From contig JALFIK010000215.1 in assembly GCA_022776205.1 (NCBI GenBank), positions 1 to 9,979 on the forward strand: a stretch of DNA of 9,979 nt. Direction: 5' to 3'. The notes under the pieces were generated by a model. The model saw only the letters and a program-made list of their open reading frames with translations. It searched no databases and was not told the origin of the DNA. Below, piece by piece: positions 1 through 6,399 of this stretch; within the stretch, counting starts at the first letter, position 1; each line of letters starts with the position of its first letter. The translations under genes were made by a program, and so were the position numbers. This DNA comes from Eubacterium sp. (lineage in GTDB: Bacteria > Bacillota > Clostridia > Lachnospirales > Lachnospiraceae).

Positions 1-590
1 ACCATTGCATAACCAACAGCTACAACCATTCCACCACCGATAGCCATACCATCCGTTAACCATGCAGGCATGGACTCTAAGAAGCCCTGTACCGTAGATG
101 CCGGAATAACCATAAGAGCTGCTGCCGGAATAGCTACACGAAGTCCCTGCATAATAAGGGCGATGATCTGCCATAATTCCACACCGCGGAAATCAGCTTT
201 CTCAGCTGCTGCATCCATACGATGAACGCATGCTACAGAAAGGGTACGAACGATCATTGTTAAGAAAAGACCTGCAACTGCCAGAGGGATTGCAACAGCA
301 ATGGCTGTGCTGACACCGTCTTTTCCCTGTCCTCCAAGGACAAGAATAATTGCAGATGCTACAGATGCTAAAGCTGCATCCGGTGCGATGGCTGCTCCGA
401 TATTTGCCCATCCAAGAGCAATCATCTGAAGTGTACCACCAAGGATAACTCCTGCTTCCAGATTACCTGTTACCAAGCCAATCAATGTACATGCTACCAG
501 CGGCTGATGGAACTGAAATTCATCGATAACGCTGCCGATACCAGCAAGAAAGGCAATTATAACAACTAATACCATTGAAATAATTGACAT
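1..590 (-). CDS. PTS mannose/sorbose-family EIIC permease, 3'-truncated by the window edge
   Basis: This is the membrane channel subunit of a mannose-family PTS transporter. With EIID it moves the sugar across the membrane while EIIB phosphorylates it. About 196 codons are visible from the ATG at 590; the family is usually about 260-270 residues, so the C-terminus lies beyond the left edge. The translation starts MSIISMVLVVIIAFLAG, an amphipathic/membrane start typical of the family. It continues with TGNLEAGVILGGTLQMIALG at residues 41-60, the conserved EIIC-Man block, and WANIGAAIAPDAALAS at 61-76. Further long hydrophobic stretches follow. The start is supported by AGGAGG about 8 nt upstream on the minus strand. 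It follows the EIIAB gene by 27 bp, so the two are almost certainly co-transcribed. An EIID gene is expected next but is not visible. Sugar specificity cannot be read from this sequence. Confidence 0.93.
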   Translation of the reverse strand, partial: MSIISMVLVVIIAFLAGIGSVIDEFQFHQPLVACTLIGLVTGNLEAGVILGGTLQMIALGWANIGAAIAPDAALASVASAIILVLGGQGKDGVSTAIAVAIPLAVAGLFLTMIVRTLSVACVHRMDAAAEKADFRGVELWQIIALIMQGLRVAIPAAALMVIPASTVQGFLESMPAWLTDGMAIGGGMVVAVGYAM

Positions 591-617
591 GACTTTTCCT
601 CCTATTTTTGTTTTACT

Positions 618-1601
618 TTACATATTAAGCTCAGCTTTTGCCTTTTTAATAATTTCATCCATATTATCTTTGGAATCACTCGGAACTTTACGAACGTCGA
701 ATTTTACGCCGAGTTTCTTCAGTTCCTCAAATGCTTCCACATCTTCTTTTCCCAGAGATAATACTTTGCTCACTGCAACTTTTCCTACAGAATGAGCCAT
801 GGAACCAATATTCAGTTCCTTAATGTCCACTCCGCCCTTGATTGCCTCAAGTGCATCCTGTGGAGTTTCAAAAAGAAGTAGCGCTTTCGTATTTCCGAAA
901 CGTGTATCTTTTGCCACCTGGATCATCTTACTGATTGGAACGACATTGGCCTTTACTCCCGGAGGCGCTGCTTCCGTGATCATGCTCTTACGAAGGCTGT
1001 CATGAGCAACCCCGTCAGATACAACGATGATACGATTTGGTCCGGTTGTTTTCGTCCATGCAGTTGCAACCTGTCCATGAAGAAGACGGGAATCGATACG
1101 TGCCAGTACATATTTAATCTTTCCATCTCCCACTACTGTTCCTTCCGGTAAAGCACCCTGATGTTGTACAGGAGCAGCGGCATTCTTTTCTTCCTTAGGC
1201 TCCAGGCTTTCCGGATAAATCTTTACGCCATCTTTTGCGCTTCCGGAAATCTGTGCGGCAAGCTCGTGTGCAGTTTCCATCGTCATACGGGAAGCGTATG
1301 CATCGATGAGCATCGGCAGGTTAAGACCGGCAACAATTGCCCATGTGTCTTCGTGACCAGAAATCAGCCCATTTGCCTGATTAAACGGAGTACCACCCCA
1401 TAAATCGACAAGGATCAGAACCTGATCAGGATCTTCAAAAGAAGCAACTGCTTCTTCCATTTTCTTTCTCACATCATCCGGTCCTTCATTCGGCTGCAAT
1501 GTTACAGCTGCCACGTTTGGCTGGTCACCAAAAATCATGGATGCTGACTGCTGGATACCCGTTGCAAAATTGCCATGGGTTGCGAGAATAATTCCTACCA
1601 T
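618..1601 (-). CDS. PTS mannose-family EIIAB fusion protein
   Basis: This 327-residue cytoplasmic protein accepts phosphate from HPr on its EIIA domain, passes it to its EIIB domain, and then to sugar entering through EIIC/EIID. EIIA spans about residues 1-130: the phosphorylation site is His9 in LATHGNFATG, and VDLWGGTPFN (65-74) holds the supporting Asp66. A charged, Ala/Pro-containing linker at about 131-160 leads to EIIB at about 161-327. There RIDSRLLHGQV (168-178) carries the EIIB phosphohistidine His175. The length and the position of His175 match the ManX type of EIIAB. An in-frame TGA two codons upstream makes the ATG at 1601 the first possible ATG start. The GGAAAGGA ribosome site lies somewhat far upstream (about 12 nt). 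The gene lies 48 bp after the regulator and 27 bp before EIIC, in one operon. Both active sites look intact. The sugar is unknown; mannose, fructose, sorbose and amino-sugar systems share this family. Confidence 0.95.
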   Translation of the reverse strand: MVGIILATHGNFATGIQQSASMIFGDQPNVAAVTLQPNEGPDDVRKKMEEAVASFEDPDQVLILVDLWGGTPFNQANGLISGHEDTWAIVAGLNLPMLIDAYASRMTMETAHELAAQISGSAKDGVKIYPESLEPKEEKNAAAPVQHQGALPEGTVVGDGKIKYVLARIDSRLLHGQVATAWTKTTGPNRIIVVSDGVAHDSLRKSMITEAAPPGVKANVVPISKMIQVAKDTRFGNTKALLLFETPQDALEAIKGGVDIKELNIGSMAHSVGKVAVSKVLSLGKEDVEAFEELKKLGVKFDVRKVPSDSKDNMDEIIKKAKAELNM

Positions 1602-1649
1602 TTTTCATTCACATCCTTTCCTCTGTGTAAAAATAATCAGTTAGTTACT

Positions 1650-3563
1650 CTATCTCATTATATGAAACAGCTTTTGACGAAAAACTTCGTCCGGGACATT
1701 GGATCCGGTCTGAAGTTTTTTAATTTGATCTTCCACTTCCGGATCCCCTAAAATCCGGTAAAATGTCTGGAAAAGCATAGGCTTTTCCTTAAGCACCTCC
1801 GGGGATACCGCAAACATAAAAGCACAGCACACCTTTGAATCATCCCACATGAAAGGCTTCTTCATTCTGCCGATCACCAGTCTGGTGTTCTGAACGAAAG
1901 CCGGATTCCCATGGGGCAGTGCAATATGACTAAAACTTGTGGAAGAAGTTTTTTCCCTGTCGAGAACGGACTGACAATACTCCGGAGTAACAAATTCTTC
2001 CTCCTCGAGCGGTCTGATCATGGAGCAGATTGCCGATTCCATATCCTCATCCTCAATCGGCAGGATTATCGCCTCCAGGATACTGATTTCCAGCAGATGG
2101 CTGATCTGAATTTCCCGGATGCATTCTCTTATTTTATTCATCTCCCGCTCCGGAAGAGCCATGGAGACATAAATTACGGGGCGATCCGGCTTATGGATCT
2201 TCTCTGTTGTGACGATACAGTCACAATCCGGATTTTTCAGCTGGGAAAACTCCTGCAGAGAATACATCCCGGTAATTTTTACATCGTTGATCCGCCGTTC
2301 AATTTTCGATCGAAGAATCCTTGCTGCGGCAGAACCAAAATGACAGACGATCATAATCTTTGTTTGGATTCCTTCGTCTTTTCTTCTCTCGATTGCCGCC
2401 TGAAAGTGAATCGCCAGATAGGTAACCTCATTTTCTGTCATGGAAAGATCATATATATCTGAGATATAATCCGCAGCAATTGCTGCCATTTCAAATCCAA
2501 AAGGATACTGTCTCTTCATGGACTTGATCATATAACCGTCTGTTTCCAGACTCATATGGTCTCCCCGAAGAACCGTCGTATAAATATGTGTGGATAACCC
2601 TTCTGCCAATTCTTGGTCCTGACTGAGATCTACTCCCAGCCTTTTCCTGATGCCCCGCAGAATTTCTCCAACAGGTTCCTTCATTTTCTTTAAAATCTGA
2701 TCGTTACAGGTTATCTTCTGCTTGCGCAAAGATAAGAGAAGGTTGTAGGTATACCTCAGCTCCCCCTCAGAATCAGGCAATTTATATTTTTTACAAAGTT
2801 CCGAAAGCCATTCGTACAGGCCGTCAAATTCATCAATGTCAGTAACATTGCTACTCTCATTCACCGGGTTGTGGCTGTTCCCGATGTCCGCCTGGCGGGC
2901 AAGAAATAATACATAAAGATAAATCTGCTGCATGGATTCGTCAGTTAACCGAAACCATTCAAGATTCCGAAAACAATTTACAACTTCTTCCGCTCTTTCA
3001 AGCTGGTCGTCCGTAAAATAATTAAGAATCGGAAAATGCAGCTGATGGAACTGACGCAGTGCCACGCTATAATCCTCCCCGAATATATAAGGAAACAATA
3101 TGTTTACAAACAGTTCCCTCCTTCTATTCTGAGAAGCCGAAAAACGGATTCCATAATGTCTCTGAGACTGGATATCCTCCGGATATTTCTTCAGCAGTTC
3201 AGCCAGATGCTTCTCTGCATAAGACTTACTGACCAGCAGGGCATCGGCAATGTCCTGGATGATCAGAAAATCATCATGTAATACCAGAAGCAAAAGGCAT
3301 CTCTTCTCAAATCCCATCTCAAAGCGGGGAATTCCTTCACTCATTACGTCCGCAAATCTTTCATGCCCTTTAATCATAATCTGATTTCCAGGCATAAACC
3401 GGATTGTAATTCCATACTCCTTCAGCTCCTCTGACAGATTTTTCAGCTGATTCTTCAGCGTCTTTACAGAGAGATCCAGATAATCGGACATCGCTTCCAG
3501 ATCGATGGATTCATAATCCTTAAGATACTCTATCATTTCTATATCTCTTTTTGTGAACTTCAT
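1650..3563 (-). CDS. PRD-containing transcriptional regulator with EIIB-like and EIIA domains (BglG/MtlR-like)
   Basis: This 637-residue regulator would control the flanking PTS genes according to its phosphorylation state. The order seen is: an N-terminal HTH at about 4-43 (DLEAMSDYLDLSVKTLKNQL); a second HTH-like segment at about 101-125; a degenerate PRD at about 185-285, where the usual histidine position falls in YLYVLFLARQ without a His; a better PRD at about 295-395 with His326 (STHIYTTVLR) and His386 (AIHFQAAIERR); an EIIB-like domain at about 402-485 with Cys407 (IMIVCHFGSAAARI); and an EIIA domain at about 495-637 with His551 (HIALPHGNPAF). There is no AAA+ sigma-54 interaction domain, so it is not of the LevR type. 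It has DNA-binding HTHs rather than an obvious RNA-binding CAT domain, suggesting an MtlR/ManR-like activator. GGGAG lies 8 nt before the ATG. It sits between the two PTS modules, 173 bp after EIIBC. The domain calls are firm; the regulated genes and inducer are inferred. Confidence 0.9.
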   Translation of the reverse strand: MKFTKRDIEMIEYLKDYESIDLEAMSDYLDLSVKTLKNQLKNLSEELKEYGITIRFMPGNQIMIKGHERFADVMSEGIPRFEMGFEKRCLLLLVLHDDFLIIQDIADALLVSKSYAEKHLAELLKKYPEDIQSQRHYGIRFSASQNRRRELFVNILFPYIFGEDYSVALRQFHQLHFPILNYFTDDQLERAEEVVNCFRNLEWFRLTDESMQQIYLYVLFLARQADIGNSHNPVNESSNVTDIDEFDGLYEWLSELCKKYKLPDSEGELRYTYNLLLSLRKQKITCNDQILKKMKEPVGEILRGIRKRLGVDLSQDQELAEGLSTHIYTTVLRGDHMSLETDGYMIKSMKRQYPFGFEMAAIAADYISDIYDLSMTENEVTYLAIHFQAAIERRKDEGIQTKIMIVCHFGSAAARILRSKIERRINDVKITGMYSLQEFSQLKNPDCDCIVTTEKIHKPDRPVIYVSMALPEREMNKIRECIREIQISHLLEISILEAIILPIEDEDMESAICSMIRPLEEEEFVTPEYCQSVLDREKTSSTSFSHIALPHGNPAFVQNTRLVIGRMKKPFMWDDSKVCCAFMFAVSPEVLKEKPMLFQTFYRILGDPEVEDQIKKLQTGSNVPDEVFRQKLFHIMR

Positions 3564-3667
3564 TTTATGAACTCCCTCTCACTTACGTTAACACTTTATC
3601 AAAATCACACATATAATAAAACTCATTGTTTTTTTCATTTTCAGACAAAAGATGTGCTTAACTTAAG

Positions 3668-3696
3668 ATTTTATTTCATTATTCTTGCATTTACAA
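3668..3696 (-). promoter_or_regulatory. possible sigma-A promoter for the regulator and mannose-type PTS genes
   Basis: On the minus strand TTGTAA (3696-3691) is followed after 17 nt by TAAAAT (3673-3668), four and five of six consensus bases respectively. An 11-bp perfect palindrome, CTTAACTTAAG (3657-3667), abuts the -10 and would cover the transcription start, a place where an operator could act. The gap between EIIBC and the regulator (173 bp) is large enough for an internal promoter, whereas the other gaps in the cluster are short. I see no terminator in this gap, so read-through from EIIBC is also possible. The region is AT-rich, so chance matches are likely. Confidence 0.35.
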
Positions 3697-3736
3697 TAGG
3701 ATTTTCTAAACTTTCTATTAAAACATTATAACTTTT

Positions 3737-5113
3737 CTATTTTCTCTCCAAAACATTTTTCTTAAAAAGTAAAACGAGTATCACAGATACAAGTGTCCCC
3801 GTCAAGATGCACAGCAAATATAACAATATATGATTTGTTGCCCCAAAAAATGCAACAATTATGCCACCATGGGGGACTGCCGATGTAACTCCCACAACCG
3901 CCGCCATTGCCCCCGAAACTGCGGAGCCAATAATAATTGCCGGCAGAACATGCCGGGGATCCGACGTTGCAAAAGGAATCGCCCCCTCGCTGATTCCGAT
4001 AATGCCCATGAATATCGTATAAATTCCCGTTCCCCGTTCCTCCTCAGTAAACTTTTTTCTATTAATAAGGGCTGCCAGCCCCATGGACAAAGGTGCAACT
4101 GCAATCGCTGAAGATACGATTCCCATAATCTGAAGTTCTCCTTCAGAAATTGACGCAACGCCAAAAAGAAAAGCAACCTTATTAATCGGACCGCCCATAT
4201 CCACGCCAATCATTGCCCCGAGTACAAGGCCCAGCACAATTGCTGTTGACGGGCTGTCTGAAAGAAAGGCAAGTAGGGAATTCAGAGTCTTCATTACAAA
4301 AAGTACCGGTTTCCCCAGAATACCAATAAACAACAAAGAGACAACACTCACCCCGAAAAGAGGAATCACAAATATTGGCATCATTGGCCGAAGTGCTTTT
4401 GACACCTTCCAGCTGTTCATCCATTTCACAAGATAACCGATCAGATAGCCGACGATAATACAGCCAAAAAAGCCCGTCCCCTCTCCTATTCCGAGAATTT
4501 CTCCATCTGTGGCAACCATTGCCCCGATCATGGCCGGTGCAAGGCTGGCCCGTCCGGAAATGGAGAAGGCAATAAATCCCGCAAGAATCGGGTACATCAA
4601 GGTAAATGCCAATTGCCCGATTGCATTTATTTTTCCCCAGAATTCAGAAAAAATTACAATACCGTGCCTGGTCGTCTCTCCACCAAAAGAAAGAGAAAGG
4701 GAAATAAAAAGACCTCCGACCACCACAAAGGGAATCATGTGAGAGGCTCCGTTCATAAGCTGCAAAAGAACATCTGACTGCCCACTCTTATCTGCTTCTT
4801 CCCAGTACTGTGCCTTCTCTTCGAGACTTGCAAAAACTTCTTCTGTATTTTTAAGGACTGGCTTAATTGGTATTTTCAAAATCTTTTTTCCGCCAAACCG
4901 CTCCATGCCATCGATTGCCACATCTGCAGCAATGATGACATAATCCGCTTCCGCGATTTCTTTTCCAGTCAGAGAATTTTCTGTCATCTGAGCTCCCTGT
5001 GTTTCAATTTTTACATCATTTCCCAGTTTTTTCCCGACTTTTTCCAGTCGTTCTGCCGCTGCATACGTATGTGCAATTCCCGTCGGACATTTTGTAACAC
5101 CTACTATTTTCAT
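3737..5113 (-). CDS. PTS fructose-family EIIBC permease
   Basis: This 458-residue membrane protein combines the phosphocarrier EIIB and the channel EIIC of a fructose-type PTS. EIIB is at about residues 1-95: the phosphocysteine is Cys9 in VTKCPTGIAHTYAAAE, the hallmark of EIIB-Fru. EIIC is at about 115-450: it opens with NGASHMIPFVVVGGL (121-135) and contains GVDMGGPINKVAF (303-315) and GISEGAIPFATSDP (373-386), conserved motifs of fructose EIIC. Several hydrophobic helices lie between. The length is normal for an EIIBC without a fused EIIA. The EIIA is the separate gene 14 bp upstream, so the two are translated from one message. The ribosome site (GGGATGG) before the ATG is weak, as expected for a closely coupled gene. 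Relatives transport fructose, mannose or 2-O-mannosyl-glycerate; which one applies here is unknown. Confidence 0.94.
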   Translation of the reverse strand: MKIVGVTKCPTGIAHTYAAAERLEKVGKKLGNDVKIETQGAQMTENSLTGKEIAEADYVIIAADVAIDGMERFGGKKILKIPIKPVLKNTEEVFASLEEKAQYWEEADKSGQSDVLLQLMNGASHMIPFVVVGGLFISLSLSFGGETTRHGIVIFSEFWGKINAIGQLAFTLMYPILAGFIAFSISGRASLAPAMIGAMVATDGEILGIGEGTGFFGCIIVGYLIGYLVKWMNSWKVSKALRPMMPIFVIPLFGVSVVSLLFIGILGKPVLFVMKTLNSLLAFLSDSPSTAIVLGLVLGAMIGVDMGGPINKVAFLFGVASISEGELQIMGIVSSAIAVAPLSMGLAALINRKKFTEEERGTGIYTIFMGIIGISEGAIPFATSDPRHVLPAIIIGSAVSGAMAAVVGVTSAVPHGGIIVAFFGATNHILLYLLCILTGTLVSVILVLLFKKNVLERK

Positions 5114-5127
5114 TTTTCCATCCCATT

Positions 5128-5685
5128 TTATCTTCTAATCTCTTTTTCAATAAACGTATATAGTTCCTCCCTGTCCCGACATTTTCGTAAGGAAGATACA
5201 AACTCTTCATACACCAGTTTCCGGGCAAGAAGTGCCAGAAGAGAAAGATAGCTCTCTTCATTTCTGCCATGAGGGATAATCAGTGCAAATATAATATCTA
5301 CCGGTCTTGTATCGATTGAATCCCAGTTTACCGGAGATTCCAGACGGAAAAATGTGACCATCACTTCTTTAATTCCATCCACTGTTGCATGAGGAATCGC
5401 CACACCTTCTCCACAGCCTGTGCTCTCCATCCACTCTCTTCGCCAGAAAGCACCTAACAGTTTTTCCTCTTTCAAACCGGATATCCGGGCACAAAAATGG
5501 CTGATTATTTTAAGTGCCTCCTTTTTCGTTCCGGATGAAACCGACACTTTATCAAAAATATACTCTTTTTTTAAAAATTCTTCCAACCATGTTCCCCCGT
5601 TCCATATTAACCCTTTTTTTATTATTTTATCAAAATAATTACAAGGGTAAAACTCTTTCTTCTGTCTTTTTTCGTCCATTTTCAT
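5128..5685 (-). CDS. PTS fructose-family EIIA component
   Basis: This cytoplasmic EIIA takes phosphate from HPr and gives it to Cys9 of the EIIBC encoded 14 bp downstream. As drawn it has 185 residues. The PTS_EIIA_2 domain covers about 36-183, with the phosphohistidine His99 in GEGVAIPHATV and the second conserved His139 in LIIPHGRNEESYLSLLALLA. The start is uncertain. The ATG at 5685 has no Shine-Dalgarno sequence, and the first 33 residues are Lys-rich and unlike the domain. A TTG at 5586, preceded by GGGGG with a 7-nt spacer, would give a 152-residue protein, the usual size of a free EIIA-Fru; I think this start is more likely but keep the longer frame. It is the first visible gene of the PTS cluster. 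Its upstream region, shared with spoIIID, holds a 15-bp palindrome that may be its operator. Confidence 0.9.
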   Translation of the reverse strand: MKMDEKRQKKEFYPCNYFDKIIKKGLIWNGGTWLEEFLKKEYIFDKVSVSSGTKKEALKIISHFCARISGLKEEKLLGAFWRREWMESTGCGEGVAIPHATVDGIKEVMVTFFRLESPVNWDSIDTRPVDIIFALIIPHGRNEESYLSLLALLARKLVYEEFVSSLRKCRDREELYTFIEKEIRR

Positions 5686-5692
5686 GTGTGAT

Positions 5693-5722
5693 ATTTAAGC
5701 TCTTGTATTAAAATAAACACAA
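5693..5722 (-). promoter_or_regulatory. weak candidate promoter for the PTS operon
   Basis: On the minus strand TTGTGT (5722-5717) is followed after 18 nt by TTAAAT (5698-5693). Both elements are poor matches, as expected for an activator-dependent promoter. If it is used, transcription would start almost on the ATG at 5685, which would favour the downstream TTG at 5586 as the EIIA start. The perfect 15-bp palindrome at 5743-5757 would then lie just upstream of the -35, a normal place for an activator. Confidence 0.22.
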
Positions 5723-5742
5723 TTAGCCATTTTGCTCAGGGT

Positions 5743-5757
5743 AATTGTCTGACAATT
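5743..5757. promoter_or_regulatory. perfect 15-bp palindrome, candidate PTS-operon operator
   Basis: AATTGTC, one central base, then GACAATT form a perfect inverted repeat upstream of the EIIA gene. Its short arms and single-base centre fit a protein-binding site and not an RNA hairpin. TTGTCA-like half-sites recall those described for MtlR-type PRD activators. Binding by the regulator encoded at 1650-3563 is inference only. Confidence 0.35.
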
Positions 5758-5818
5758 GATACAATCCCAAATCATTTATTCACAATGCCTATATTTCTTT
5801 GTTATCCTATAGTTATTC

Positions 5819-5849
5819 TTGTCGAACTAATGCATAGACTTTTCGACAA
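5819..5849. promoter_or_regulatory. pair of inverted Spo0A boxes
   Basis: TTGTCGAA (5819-5826) and TTCGACAA (5842-5849) are perfect reverse complements of each other. Each contains an exact match to the Spo0A box TGTCGAA, the binding site of the sporulation master regulator. The right-hand box lies in the spacer of the plus-strand promoter at 5835-5863; the left-hand one lies just upstream of its -35. Spo0A could therefore repress or activate that promoter, and could also act on the divergent PTS operon. The match to the box is seen directly; binding is inferred. Confidence 0.5.
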
Positions 5850-5863
5850 AAAATTGCTATACT
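5835..5863 (+). promoter_or_regulatory. candidate sigma-A promoter upstream of a terminated short transcript
   Basis: TAGACT (5835-5840) is separated by 17 nt from TATACT (5858-5863), four and five of six consensus bases with ideal spacing. Transcription would start near 5870. The Spo0A box at 5842-5848 lies in the spacer. Transcripts from here meet a strong terminator at 5961-6001 before reaching spoIIID. Confidence 0.42.
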
Positions 5864-5869
5864 TAATAC

Positions 5870-6001
5870 AAGATGAGTGATACGATTCAACCTCGTCTCA
5901 ACTATTCAATTAAATTATCCAAAGAGCAGTCACTCCTCCTCCTTCAATGTGGCTGCCCGCAAAAACACCACTTCCGTCAGCCATCAGAGTGGTGTTTTTT
6001 T
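5870..6001 (+). ncRNA. candidate small RNA with a CU-rich anti-Shine-Dalgarno loop
   Basis: A promoter-like sequence upstream and an intrinsic terminator at the end define a roughly 130-nt transcript with no good coding frame of its own. A predicted hairpin with stem GCAGUC (5926-5931) and GGCUGC (5951-5956), one U-G pair, presents the 19-nt loop 5932-5950, which contains CUCCUCCUCCUUC. This is complementary to AGGAGG-type ribosome binding sites. Such exposed C/U-rich loops are characteristic of Gram-positive regulatory RNAs that block translation starts. A small hairpin ACGA (5882-5885)/UCGU (5893-5896) lies nearer the 5' end. Alternatively, GAGUGA (5875-5880) could pair with UCACUC (5930-5935) and hide part of the loop. 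I do not recognise it as a named family. It could instead be only the leader of a read-through spoIIID transcript. Confidence 0.4.
5961..6001 (+). terminator. strong intrinsic terminator upstream of spoIIID
   Basis: AAAAACACCACT (5961-5972) pairs perfectly with AGTGGTGTTTTT (5988-5999) around a 15-nt loop, and the T run continues to 6001. It would stop transcription from the promoter at 5835-5863 and insulate spoIIID from it. On the minus strand the same stem has a shorter T run and no known gene to terminate. Confidence 0.85.
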
Positions 6002-6030
6002 GCATGTTACTCTTCCCGTCCGCATAGGAT
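6001..6030 (+). promoter_or_regulatory. candidate sigma-E promoter for spoIIID
   Basis: TGCATGTT (6001-6008), a 14-nt spacer, and CATAGGAT (6023-6030) resemble the sigma-E consensus (-35 like GTCATATT, -10 like CATACAAT), with five and six of eight matches and usual spacing. It lies between the terminator and the gene. The spoIIID gene of Bacillus is known to use sigma-E in the mother cell, so the location and type agree with the gene. Confidence 0.42.
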
Positions 6031-6058
6031 TGTAAAAAGATTTAAGACAGGACTTTTT

Positions 6059-6313
6059 ATGAAGGACTATATCGAACTAAGAGCAGTTGAGGTTGGCAAA
6101 TATATCATTGCATCAAAGGCAACGGTAAGAAAAACTGCCTCAAAATTCGGTGTGAGCAAATCGACGGTGCACAAAGATCTCACAGAGCGGCTTCCGCAGA
6201 TTGACCACCATCTGGCTCAGGAGGCAAGGGAAATTCTGGATATCAACAAATCGGAGCGGCATATCCGGGGAGGTATGGCTACCAGACAGAAATATCTTCT
6301 TTTACATCACTAA
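6059..6313 (+). CDS. spoIIID: stage III sporulation protein D, mother-cell transcription regulator
   Basis: SpoIIID is a small DNA-binding protein that acts in the mother cell after sigma-E, repressing some genes and activating others on the way to sigma-K. The 84-residue product starts MKDYIELRAVEVGKYII and carries a helix-turn-helix at about 21-45 (ATVRKTASKFGVSKSTVHKD). It ends with the family's conserved DINKSERHIRGGMATRQKY (61-79). Length and full-length pattern match the family. The ATG at 6059 has AGGA six nt upstream. The open frame continues 62 codons further upstream, but that part crosses a terminator and does not resemble SpoIIID, so it is not used. It is the only plus-strand gene here, preceded by a sigma-E-like promoter and followed by a terminator; it appears monocistronic and unrelated in function to its neighbours. 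Confidence 0.96.
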   Translation: MKDYIELRAVEVGKYIIASKATVRKTASKFGVSKSTVHKDLTERLPQIDHHLAQEAREILDINKSERHIRGGMATRQKYLLLHH

Positions 6314-6339
6314 CATCGTATGCTATGAAACAAAAAAAA

Positions 6340-6388
6340 CCGGGCAGGCGATTTAATCAAACGTCCTGTCCGGGGGCTTTTTATATTT
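6340..6388. terminator. bidirectional terminator between convergent spoIIID and the ABC operon
   Basis: CCGGGCAGG (6340-6348) pairs with CCTGTCCGG (6365-6373), with one G-U pair on the plus strand, over a 16-nt loop. On the plus strand a T-rich tract follows after GGGC. On the minus strand the stem is followed immediately by an eight-base T run (the A run at 6332-6339). The tract lies between the convergent ends of spoIIID and the ABC ATPase gene and probably ends both transcripts. Confidence 0.78.
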
Positions 6389-6399
6389 TAGTACGAATA

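Noticed and set aside
1911..2462. 183-codon plus-strand open frame opposite the regulator gene
   Set aside because: It is the antisense of a gene with clear PRD, EIIB and EIIA domains; no family pattern or ribosome site supports it.
3582..3595. Possible catabolite-responsive (cre) element before the regulator, TGTTAACGTAAGTG on the minus strand
   Set aside because: Only the left half agrees with the cre consensus; the right half fails at four conserved positions.
3859..4209. 116-codon minus-strand open frame inside EIIBC
   Set aside because: It lies wholly within the well-supported EIIBC gene in another frame, has no recognisable domain and an odd Arg/Leu-rich composition.
5873..6058. In-frame 62-codon extension of spoIIID starting at ATG 5873
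   Set aside because: It has no ribosome site, runs through a perfect intrinsic terminator, and does not resemble SpoIIID. The internal ATG at 6059 has AGGA and gives the family's length.
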